This document shows, piece after piece, positions 1 through 5,223 of a stretch of DNA of 5,223 nt. The translations under genes were made by a program, and so were the position numbers. Source of the stretch: Gammaproteobacteria bacterium (GTDB lineage: Bacteria; Pseudomonadota; Gammaproteobacteria; UBA6429; Thiohalophilaceae); assembly GCA_024639445.1 (NCBI GenBank), contig JAHEIJ010000185.1:1-5223 (forward strand), read 5' to 3'. Each line of letters starts with the position of its first letter. Position 1 is the stretch's first letter. The notes below the pieces were generated by a model. It had not been told where the DNA came from. It saw only the letters and a program-made list of their open reading frames with translations, and ran no database searches.

Positions 1-1253
1 AAAAAATGCTTTACGACAACGGCCCCTTACTCTCTCTCTACAGCCAGGCGTGGCAAGCGAGTGGCCACAGTGTCTTCAAGCGCATTACCGAAGAAACCGC
101 GGAGTGGGTCATACGCGAAATGCAGGCGCCAGAGGGCGGTTATTACGCCACCCTCGATGCCGACTCGGAAGGTGAGGAAGGCCGCTTCTACGTGTGGACG
201 CCGCAGGACGTTGAGGCGATATTGTCCAAGGACGAATACGCCGTGGCCTCCCGCATCTATGGTCTCGATGGACCCGCCAATTTTGAAGGTCAATGGCATC
301 TACACGTGTATCAGGACATTATCCCTGTTGCCGAGGCCCTGGGGTTAACGCCGGAACAAGCGACGGCCCATCTCCAGAGTGCGCGTCAAACACTGTTTAC
401 CCAACGTGAACGACGCATTCGCCCCGGACGGGATGAGAAAGTCCTCACTGCCTGGAACGGCCTCATGATCAAGGGCATGGCTTCAGCTGGACGACGGCTT
501 GATCGGCCTGACCTCGTTGCATCAGTGCAAAAGGCGGTAGACTTTATTCACGCGCAGTTATTTCAAGACGGTCGTCTGCTGGCGAGTTACAAGGATGGCC
601 AGGCCCGGCTCACGGCCTATCTGGACGATCATGTGTTCCTGCTCGACGGTCTGCTGGAAGTGTTACAGGCTGAATGGCGCAGCAGAGACTTGCAGTTCGC
701 TCAGCAACTGGCGGATCTTCTCCTGGACCAGTTTGAAGATGAGGAACATGGCGGCTTTTACTTTACCGCTAATGATCATGAACAACTCATCCACCGCCCC
801 AAACCCACCATGGATGATGCCCTGCCCGCCGGTAATGGCATCGCAGCCCTGGCTTTGGCTCGCCTCGGACACCTGTTGGGAGAAACCCGTTACCTCAAGG
901 CAGCGGAACGTACCTTGCAAAGCAGCTGGCAGACAATGAGCCAGATGCCCTATGTGCACTGCGCCTTGCTCGATGCCCTGGAAGAATACCTTTACCCACC
1001 GGAGATTATCGTGATGCGTGGTGACAAGGAAAATCTTGCCGCCGGATTGCGCGCCTGTCAGCAAGGTTACGCTACGCGTCGGCTCTGTTTTGCTATCCCC
1101 AATGATGTGATAGAACTACCGGGATTGTTGGCGCAACGCGAAGTTGCGGACGACTTCATCGCCTATCACTGCAGCGGAACCACCTGCCAGCCTCCAGTCA
1201 AGACCTTGCAGGAACTGGAAAACATTCTCAGTGCCAACCTGCTTAGTGCTTAA
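1..1253 (+). CDS. DUF255 / thioredoxin-domain protein (YyaL / SPATA20 type), C-terminal part
   Basis: This is the C-terminal 415-416 residues of a protein that is usually about 650-700 residues. The N-terminal thioredoxin-like DUF255 domain should lie upstream of the window. The ATG at position 6 is very probably an internal methionine: the frame is open to the window edge, the preceding codon is AAA, and (E)KMLYDN is the internal family motif that follows the thioredoxin-like part. Counting that Met as 1, visible family motifs are DADSEGEEG (51-59) followed by FYVW, KVLTAWNGLMI (145-155), DDHVFLLDGLLE (207-218), the DDALPAGNG segment (270-278) and a C-terminal pair C389/C394 in CSGTTCQPP. 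The body matches the alpha/alpha-toroid (six-hairpin glycosidase-like) fold of this family. The biochemical role of the family is not settled, and catalysis cannot be inferred here. The stop TAA (1251-1253) overlaps the stop of the convergent di-iron gene. Family assignment is firm; function is open. Confidence 0.93.
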   Translation, partial: KMLYDNGPLLSLYSQAWQASGHSVFKRITEETAEWVIREMQAPEGGYYATLDADSEGEEGRFYVWTPQDVEAILSKDEYAVASRIYGLDGPANFEGQWHLHVYQDIIPVAEALGLTPEQATAHLQSARQTLFTQRERRIRPGRDEKVLTAWNGLMIKGMASAGRRLDRPDLVASVQKAVDFIHAQLFQDGRLLASYKDGQARLTAYLDDHVFLLDGLLEVLQAEWRSRDLQFAQQLADLLLDQFEDEEHGGFYFTANDHEQLIHRPKPTMDDALPAGNGIAALALARLGHLLGETRYLKAAERTLQSSWQTMSQMPYVHCALLDALEEYLYPPEIIVMRGDKENLAAGLRACQQGYATRRLCFAIPNDVIELPGLLAQREVADDFIAYHCSGTTCQPPVKTLQELENILSANLLSA

Positions 1254-2020
1254 GGGATCTGGTAATTTGATTGGTCAATCAAGTCGATACCACATTTGAG
1301 TTCACTCAACCAGTCAAGGAATTCATTAATGCTTTCCTTTCCAATGAAAGGACGACCGTGTTGCGGTATCATCATTTCCACATCGAGTTCCCGCACCATG
1401 TTTACCCACAGGCGACACGCTTGATTGGAACCCATGTAACGTTGATGAAACCCCTGCATACTTGATACATGTGCAGCAAAGTCATCGACTGGTTTAGCAT
1501 GATCGACTTCTGGCATTGACGCCCCGACATCCCCGGAGAACAGAATTTTACTGACAGGATCATAAAAGCTGAAGTTCCCCACTGAGTGCAGGAAGTGTGC
1601 TGGCAATGCCTTAATGACGCTGTCACCCAATGGGATATCCATACCCTCATCCGGAATACCCACTATCCGGCTCACGCCGTTTTCACTCTTGTAACCCGGT
1701 ATCAAGTGGGGCAGGAAGCGTTCCCACAGGCAAGAAATCATGATCCTGGCATGGGAGTACATAAGCCAGCGATCCAGCGAGCTGATAATGTCAGGATCCT
1801 GATGTGAGGCAATCACATAGTCCAGCTCCCGAATTGGGCAAATTTCAGTGATCGCCAGTTGTAAGGGTTGGAAGGTTAATTGGCCACCCGGATCAAGCAA
1901 AGCGGCATGGTGGTCATGATAAATAAACACCTGGTTACACTGGACACCCCCATCTCCTGTCACCATGTCAGTAAACAGCAGAACCTTGTGTTTGTCGGAA
2001 TCAAACAAGGTATCAGGCAT
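1250..2020 (-). CDS. Stand-alone MBL-fold oxygen-binding di-iron protein (ODP-like, flavodiiron-related)
   Basis: This 256-residue protein has the metallo-beta-lactamase fold of flavodiiron proteins but no room for the C-terminal flavodoxin domain (full FDPs are about 400 residues). Candidate metal ligands, placed by analogy to the FDP set H79/E81/D83/H147/D166/H227, are H73, D75 and D77 in SHQDPDI, H145 in FLHSVGNF, D164 in LFSGDVGAS and H221 in IPQHGRPF. The position of FDP His84 is Ile78, so the strict HxHxDH hydrolase motif is absent, which argues against an ordinary MBL hydrolase. Related ODP proteins bind O2 at a di-iron centre and act as sensors; whether this one senses, reduces O2/NO or does something else is inference. 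It has no signal peptide and should be cytoplasmic. The start at 2020 is preceded by a modest GTGAG Shine-Dalgarno. It converges on the DUF255 gene, and an FNR-like box lies about 115 bases upstream of its start. Confidence 0.87.
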   Translation of the reverse strand: MPDTLFDSDKHKVLLFTDMVTGDGGVQCNQVFIYHDHHAALLDPGGQLTFQPLQLAITEICPIRELDYVIASHQDPDIISSLDRWLMYSHARIMISCLWERFLPHLIPGYKSENGVSRIVGIPDEGMDIPLGDSVIKALPAHFLHSVGNFSFYDPVSKILFSGDVGASMPEVDHAKPVDDFAAHVSSMQGFHQRYMGSNQACRLWVNMVRELDVEMMIPQHGRPFIGKESINEFLDWLSELKCGIDLIDQSNYQIP

Positions 2021-2063
2021 TTGTTCTCACTTCATATCACCTGGCAAGATAGCGATAGAGTAT

Positions 2064-2089
2064 TGCTAAGGTATAGCACGATTTAGTGC
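2064..2089 (-). other. Overlapping small inverted repeats in the presumed leader of the di-iron gene
   Basis: Two inverted repeats overlap here: TGCTA (2064-2068) with TAGCA (2074-2078) around a 5-base loop, and GCAC (2076-2079) with GTGC (2086-2089) around a 6-base loop. They share bases 2076-2078, so only one could form at a time. If transcription starts near 2100 they lie in the 5' untranslated leader of the ODP-like gene; if it starts at the closer extended -10 they overlap the promoter. The stems are short, so this may be chance. Confidence 0.2.
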
Positions 2090-2134
2090 GAAGGCATTGT
2101 AGCGGGTAATTTTTACTTACAAAAAGTATTGTTA

Positions 2135-2148
2135 TTGACATAGATCAT
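2135..2148 (-). promoter_or_regulatory. FNR/ANR/DNR-like binding site upstream of the di-iron protein gene
   Basis: The plus strand reads TTGAC-ATAG-ATCAT, matching 8 of the 10 defined bases of the FNR-family consensus TTGAT-N4-ATCAA with the correct 4-base spacing. The centre is at 2141.5. On the minus strand a weak -10-like TAAAAA lies at 2115-2110. A start near 2100 would put the box at about -41.5, the classic class II activator position. A second option is the extended -10-like TGCTATACC at about 2077-2069, which would put the box nearer -80. The only gene that could use it in this orientation is the ODP-like gene. The TTGACA at 2135-2140 also resembles a plus-strand -35, but no plus-strand gene follows it. 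This is a sequence match only. Confidence 0.45.
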
Positions 2149-2256
2149 TACACTGCCGGGATATGATTTGGCTATTACCTCAAAAAATGTACTTTTCTAA
2201 ACCTGCAATAGAGCCGCAAGTATCTGATCAGGCCCATTTACCTTACCTCTATATGG

Positions 2257-3003
2257 TTAATATTTGGCCACCAGTGTGAACGTCAGTTCGGTATCCTTCT
2301 TTTCAATCCCGGGAGGCACTTCTGATGTGTATCTGACTTGATAGGCAATTCTCGATGACAGGTAACTGTTTATCTTGGTGGACAGCGCTGTCAGGGATCG
2401 ACTAATGGACTTGTCCTCACCAACATCGGTTGATAATTCCTGGATAAAGGTCGCGCTCTTGCTGATCTTCCACTCGAAATCACCCGCGGCCCGGCCCACT
2501 GTTTCATTATTGGTTTCACCAATCTCAGGTTCGCTCTGCCGCCCACCCGCACCGATTTCCAGGTTCAGTTTGAGCTTCTCACGATCCATAACAACACGGC
2601 CATAACCCAAAATGCCGGTGACGATATAGTCAAAGCCACTGAATCGGTCATCATCATAAGTTATTAACCCATACACATAGGAACGCCTTCGAAACGTATA
2701 TTCAGATTTACCACTGAGGAAATACCTTTCCGCTGTAACGACATCATCACCCTCGGCATTGCGTAACGCTTCGCCCCGGACAATATGCTTCCACTTTTCG
2801 CGCGTATTGATGACCTTCGCTTTAAGTAAAAATGTTTCCGTTTCCGTATTACCGGTTGTCATGACCAGTCCCAATTCGGCCTCACTGTTCCATACCGATG
2901 TTTTTACTGTCTGTTCTACAGCCTGCTCATCAGTCGATTCAGCGGCTATAACCTGGTTTACCGTTATAAATAGCACCAAACCTAACCATTGCTTTTTACG
3001 CAT
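2257..3003 (-). CDS. DUF481 (YdiY-type) outer-membrane beta-barrel protein
   Basis: This 248-residue protein matches the DUF481 family, which includes E. coli YdiY, annotated as a salt-induced outer-membrane protein. Residues 1-21 form a Sec signal peptide: charged MRKKQ, a hydrophobic LGLVLFITV core and probable cleavage after VIAA, before ES. The mature part shows family hallmarks: ELGLVMTTGNTET (about 43-55), the AERYFLSGKSEYTF strand (about 91-104) and DDDRFSGFDY (about 117-126). Alternating hydrophobic strands follow, ending in an aromatic residue (AKY), the usual outer-membrane barrel insertion signal. The start is supported by GAGGT placed 5 bases upstream of the ATG. The MscS gene lies 75 bases upstream on the same strand, so co-transcription or a separate promoter in that gap are both possible. 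The function of the family is poorly defined; an envelope or osmotic role is inferred from family naming and the MscS neighbour. No clear terminator is visible after its stop. Confidence 0.9.
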   Translation of the reverse strand: MRKKQWLGLVLFITVNQVIAAESTDEQAVEQTVKTSVWNSEAELGLVMTTGNTETETFLLKAKVINTREKWKHIVRGEALRNAEGDDVVTAERYFLSGKSEYTFRRRSYVYGLITYDDDRFSGFDYIVTGILGYGRVVMDREKLKLNLEIGAGGRQSEPEIGETNNETVGRAAGDFEWKISKSATFIQELSTDVGEDKSISRSLTALSTKINSYLSSRIAYQVRYTSEVPPGIEKKDTELTFTLVAKY

Positions 3004-3035
3004 TGCCTACCTCGAATATCAACATAAACCAACTT

Positions 3036-3050
3036 GTCGCCATCAGCGAC
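3036..3050. other. Short perfect hairpin between the MscS and DUF481 genes
   Basis: GTCGC (3036-3040), loop CATCA and GCGAC (3046-3050) form a perfect 5-bp, GC-rich stem in the 75-base gap, about 30 bases past the MscS stop. In the direction of transcription (minus) the stem is followed by AAGTTGGTTTATG rather than a T tract, so it is at best a weak or factor-assisted terminator, or a 3'-end stabilising stem. A TTTAAT -10-like hexamer is present nearby on the minus strand but lacks a convincing -35. Confidence 0.25.
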
Positions 3051-3078
3051 TACAATTAAATTCCTCAATGATTAGTAA

Positions 3079-3903
3079 CTAAGCCACTGCCTGGTGTATA
3101 TGCACATCGCGCTGTGGATAGGGAATGGATATACCTTTGGTATCGAATTCATGTTTAATGGTTTCCAATAAATCCGAGCGGACATTCCAGTAATCGGCGC
3201 TGATTACCCAGGGGCGCACCGCCAAATCGATGCTGCTTTCACCAAGCTCGGATACCAGAATAACAGGCGCTGGATCTTCTAATATACGTGTATCGGTTTT
3301 CAAAATCTCTTCGAGAGCCTGCTTTGCAGCCCGAATATCATCCTCATAACCAATGCCAATCACCAGGTCGATGCGACGCTGCTCCCGTGCACTGAAATTG
3401 GTAATGATGTCGCCATAGATCTGTGCATTGGGAACGATAATTTCGCGATTATCTCCGGTACGCAGTTGAGTATTAAAAATCCTGATTACCTCTACCACAC
3501 CTGCTATACCGGCGGCCTCAACAAAATCACCCACCTTAAACGGCTTGAAGATAATCAGCATAACCCCCGCGGCAAAATTAGAGAGTGAATCCTTTAATGC
3601 CAGGCCAACCGCCAAACCGGCAGCGGCAAACACTGCCAACAACGAAGTGGTATTGACTCCCAATTGTTCAAGAGCAGCGATCACAACCACCACCAGCAAC
3701 ACGACGTTTAAAATGCTCGCCAAAAAACCAATCAGCACTTCATCCATATTCGCCGTTTTCATTAGTCGTTTTATGATTCGTACTACTATATTTGCTACCC
3801 AGCGGCCAATAATAAAAACCGCGAGAGCCAGAAAAATGTTGATGCCCCAAGGAATTATATAGGTACTGATTATTTCCTCGACATTGATAGCTTCCAACTG
3901 CAT
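3079..3903 (-). CDS. mscS: Small-conductance mechanosensitive channel, MscS type
   Basis: This 274-residue inner-membrane channel is close in size to E. coli MscS (286), a heptameric channel that opens under membrane tension to release solutes on hypo-osmotic shock. Predicted membrane segments are TM1 at about 18-43, TM2 at about 57-79 and pore-lining TM3 at about 85-118. TM3 carries the signature AAGLAVGLALKDSLSNFAAG. Gate leucines equivalent to E. coli L105/L109 are L97/L101, and the G121 kink equivalent is G113. Q112-G113 of E. coli is replaced by K104-D105. The beta domain follows with KPFKVGDFVE (120-129) and VPNAQIYGDIITNFS (157-171), then the alpha/beta vestibule ending in GISIPYPQRDVHIHQ, like the E. 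coli C-terminus. The start is well supported by GGAGG 5 bases upstream of the ATG. It is followed on the same strand by the DUF481 gene. The subfamily call (MscS rather than another short homologue) is likely but not proven. Confidence 0.93.
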   Translation of the reverse strand: MQLEAINVEEIISTYIIPWGINIFLALAVFIIGRWVANIVVRIIKRLMKTANMDEVLIGFLASILNVVLLVVVVIAALEQLGVNTTSLLAVFAAAGLAVGLALKDSLSNFAAGVMLIIFKPFKVGDFVEAAGIAGVVEVIRIFNTQLRTGDNREIIVPNAQIYGDIITNFSAREQRRIDLVIGIGYEDDIRAAKQALEEILKTDTRILEDPAPVILVSELGESSIDLAVRPWVISADYWNVRSDLLETIKHEFDTKGISIPYPQRDVHIHQAVA

Positions 3904-4154
3904 GACAACCTCCCGACTTATTGATTTTGAATCGATACAAACAAATTCAACTCGATATGCATCCTACCGGATACGACCTGGCTACAGTATCAAACACAGA
4001 ATGTAGGGGGATAACAAAACTGCTGACAAATAATAGTGATTACCCAATTTTTAAAACAGCCAGTGCTCGACGACGTTACAATTGTTTACATTTACAGTGT
4101 ATTACGCCACTTATGAGGAGACACAATAGAACCCGCGATTGTAGACTTTAGTGA
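3904..4154. other. Gene-free AT-rich gap upstream of mscS
   Basis: This 251-base gap separates the mscS start from the stop of the PfkB kinase gene, so it should hold the mscS promoter and the end of the dgkA-kinase transcript. On the minus strand a -10-like TATTAT occurs at 4035-4030 but has no good -35 at 16-18 bases. No other convincing sigma-70 promoter was seen. A 7-bp inverted repeat GATTGTA (4137-4143) / TACAATC (4156-4162), with a 12-base loop, spans the kinase stop codon but has no T tract after it. TTGAA/TTCAA arms near 3927-3950 are too short to interpret. No tRNA, small RNA or believable small gene was recognised. Confidence 0.4.
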
Positions 4155-4162
4155 TTACAATC
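4137..4162 (-). terminator. Possible weak terminator or 3' stem at the end of the kinase gene
   Basis: GATTGTA (4137-4143) and TACAATC (4156-4162) are perfect 7-bp arms around a 12-base loop, and the kinase stop codon (4155-4157) lies at the edge of the upstream arm. The stem is AT-rich and, reading on the minus strand, is followed by GCGGGTTCTATTG rather than a run of T. It is therefore not a canonical intrinsic terminator; it is listed as the only structure seen where the dgkA-kinase transcript should end. Confidence 0.2.
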
Positions 4163-5084
4163 TGTAACCGAAGTTTTCCTTGAACCTGTCAAAAAACTCA
4201 TCCAGCAGAAAAACATGGTTCTGGGTGCCATGACTCTCGATTTTTATCGCGCCCATCAACGAGGCAACCCGGCCGGTGTTTTCCCAATCCAGGTCATTGA
4301 GTAAGCCATACAGTAAACCGGCGCGATAGGCATCACCACAACCCGTGGGATCTTTTATGGCACTGGCTTTAGCCAATGGAATCTCGTGGCGATGTTGAGA
4401 GGTGTATATCTGCGAACCCTTTGACCCGCGAGTGATAATCAACGCATCCACCATGCCGGCCAGCTCATGTGGTGTCTTGCCGGTCCGCTCTTCCATCAAC
4501 TGGGCCTCATAATCATTAAGCGCCACCCAGGTTGCCTTGTCGACAAAATCCAGCAGTTCGTCACCATTAAACATGGGTAAGCCCTGGCCGGGATCAAACA
4601 TAAACGGGATACTGGATTCAACAAATTGTTCCGCATGTTGCAACATTCCATCACGACCATCCGGTGCGACAATACCGAGTTTGATCCCGTTTGTTTGCAT
4701 GACACTGTTCTCATGCGACAGGTTCATGGCACCGGGATGAAATGCAGTGATCTGATTATCATCCATATCAGTTGTAATGAATGCCTGGGCGGTATAAGTA
4801 TCCATTTCCATGACATACTGACGGCTAATCCCGAAGCGATCCATCCAGTCCGCATAGGGACTGAAGTCGGCTCCTACCGTACCCATAGGCAAGGGTTCTT
4901 CGCCCAGCATTTTCAGGTTAAAGGCAATATTACCGGCACAACCACCAAACTCACGTCGCATGTCCGGTACGAGAAAGGAAACATTCAGAATATGCACCTG
5001 ATCCGGCAGGATATGATTTTTGAACTTGTCATGAAACACCATAATGGTGTCGTAGGCAAAAGAGCCACAAATCAACGCAGACAT
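4155..5084 (-). CDS. PfkB-family kinase, probable bacterial adenosine kinase-like
   Basis: This 309-residue cytosolic kinase belongs to the ribokinase/PfkB superfamily, which phosphorylates sugar or nucleoside hydroxyls with ATP. The N-terminal substrate side shows GSFAYD (7-12) and the GG-containing FGGCAGN (46-52). The C-terminal PfkB signature is DPTGCGDAYRAG (245-256), with D251 as predicted catalytic base and GCG in the anion hole. TRGSKGS (218-224) is the usual nucleotide-binding segment. Recalled comparison with mycobacterial adenosine kinase shows matching blocks: GSxAxDxxM, the LPxxxHxxxxSFLV region, GADFxxYxDW, and FxPGAM. This favours adenosine or a related nucleoside over fructose or ribose, but the substrate is not proven. 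The start at 5084 is supported by AAGGT 8 bases upstream, inside the 15-base gap after dgkA. That spacing implies one transcript with dgkA. An out-of-frame ATG overlaps the leader and can be ignored. Confidence 0.88.
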   Translation of the reverse strand: MSALICGSFAYDTIMVFHDKFKNHILPDQVHILNVSFLVPDMRREFGGCAGNIAFNLKMLGEEPLPMGTVGADFSPYADWMDRFGISRQYVMEMDTYTAQAFITTDMDDNQITAFHPGAMNLSHENSVMQTNGIKLGIVAPDGRDGMLQHAEQFVESSIPFMFDPGQGLPMFNGDELLDFVDKATWVALNDYEAQLMEERTGKTPHELAGMVDALIITRGSKGSQIYTSQHRHEIPLAKASAIKDPTGCGDAYRAGLLYGLLNDLDWENTGRVASLMGAIKIESHGTQNHVFLLDEFFDRFKENFGYRL

Positions 5085-5099
5085 AAATTCATACCTTAT

Positions 5100-5223
5100 T
5101 TATTGAATTCTGAAATATTGATAAACGTACATGGACCAGATCACTATGACGTTAACCAGCGAGACAAATACCGCAGCGGATCCGATGTCCTTGGCACGCC
5201 CGGCCAGTTTATGATGCTCGTCA
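5100..5223 (-). CDS. dgkA: Diacylglycerol kinase DgkA, C-terminal fragment (cut by window edge)
   Basis: Reading the minus strand from 5222 gives 40 codons and a TAA stop at 5102-5100. The peptide begins DEHHKLAGRAKDIGSAAVFVSL and continues into a hydrophobic segment ending near Tyr-Gln-Tyr-Phe. This is the C-terminal end of the small trimeric inner-membrane DgkA (about 120 residues in total), which phosphorylates diacylglycerol to phosphatidic acid and so recycles lipid released during envelope glycan synthesis. The GRAKDxGSAAV block includes the conserved Asp equivalent to E. coli D95, and the following stretch is the third transmembrane helix. The catalytic Glu region and the start lie beyond the window. 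The PfkB kinase gene starts 15 bases after this stop on the same strand, suggesting an operon. The identification rests on a highly conserved motif, so it is strong despite the short length. Confidence 0.93.
   Translation of the reverse strand, partial: DEHHKLAGRAKDIGSAAVFVSLVNVIVIWSMYVYQYFRIQ

Noticed and set aside
6..8. ATG at position 6 as the true start of the DUF255 gene
   Set aside because: The frame is open to the window edge and KMLYDN is an internal motif of the full-length family, so the gene is cut by the window, not truncated in the genome.
663..1064. 133-codon minus-strand reading frame within the DUF255 gene, and similar overlapping frames elsewhere
   Set aside because: These are antisense or out-of-frame shadows of well-supported genes with no recognisable protein features.
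1267..1282. TTGATT-GGTC-AATCAA inverted repeat resembling an FNR site or a terminator
   Set aside because: The TTGAT and ATCAA halves are 6 bases apart instead of 4, it lies inside the 3' end of the di-iron gene rather than upstream of any gene, and the AT-rich stem has no T tract after it.
2135..2167. Plus-strand sigma-70 promoter TTGACA ... TATGAT
   Set aside because: The spacing is 21 bases, too long, and no plus-strand gene follows; the TTGACA is better explained as half of the FNR-like dyad.
2180..2256. Intrinsic terminator for the DUF481 gene near the minus-strand T run at about 2181-2186
   Set aside because: A T run exists on the minus strand but no stable stem directly precedes it; CTGATCAG nearby is a loopless palindrome.
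3921..4151. 76-codon plus-strand reading frame starting with TTG in the mscS upstream gap
   Set aside because: It has no recognisable motif, no Shine-Dalgarno, and a composition unlike the neighbouring proteins; it most likely reflects chance openness in an AT-rich gap.

Overview
The window looks like a chromosomal segment of a gammaproteobacterium, probably an aquatic or environmental one. The inference rests on gene content: a proteobacterial-type integral-membrane diacylglycerol kinase (DgkA), a YdiY-type DUF481 outer-membrane protein with a C-terminal tyrosine, an E. coli-like small MscS channel and a DUF255 (YyaL-type) protein. Base composition is moderate. The leftmost gene looks richer in G+C than the rest, and the intergenic gaps are AT-rich.

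Layout. (1) Positions 1-1253, plus strand: the C-terminal two thirds of a DUF255/thioredoxin-domain protein whose N-terminus lies outside the window. (2) Positions 1250-2020, minus strand: a stand-alone metallo-beta-lactamase-fold, oxygen-binding di-iron (ODP-like) protein that converges on gene 1, the two stop codons sharing TTAA. (3) Positions 2021-2256: a gap holding a good FNR/ANR-like box (2135-2148) suited to driving the di-iron gene. (4) Positions 2257-3003, minus: DUF481 outer-membrane beta-barrel protein. (5) Positions 3079-3903, minus: MscS-type mechanosensitive channel. (6) Positions 3904-4154: AT-rich gap with no gene. (7) Positions 4155-5084, minus: PfkB-family kinase resembling mycobacterial adenosine kinase. 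(8) Positions 5100-5223, minus: the last 40 codons of dgkA, absent from simple ORF calls because its start is outside the window. It lies 15 bases upstream of the PfkB kinase gene and is probably co-transcribed with it.

Functional reading. All complete genes are on the minus strand. dgkA plus the PfkB kinase form a likely operon for recycling phospholipid-derived diacylglycerol and salvaging a nucleoside or related substrate. The MscS and DUF481 genes are adjacent envelope genes that fit osmotic or envelope-stress roles. The di-iron protein, with an FNR-like site upstream, suggests oxygen- or NO-linked regulation.

No mobile element, CRISPR array, RNA gene or clearly new multi-gene system was found. 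The most noteworthy items are the FNR-like box paired with the di-iron gene, the altered metal-ligand motif of that protein, and the dgkA-kinase pairing.
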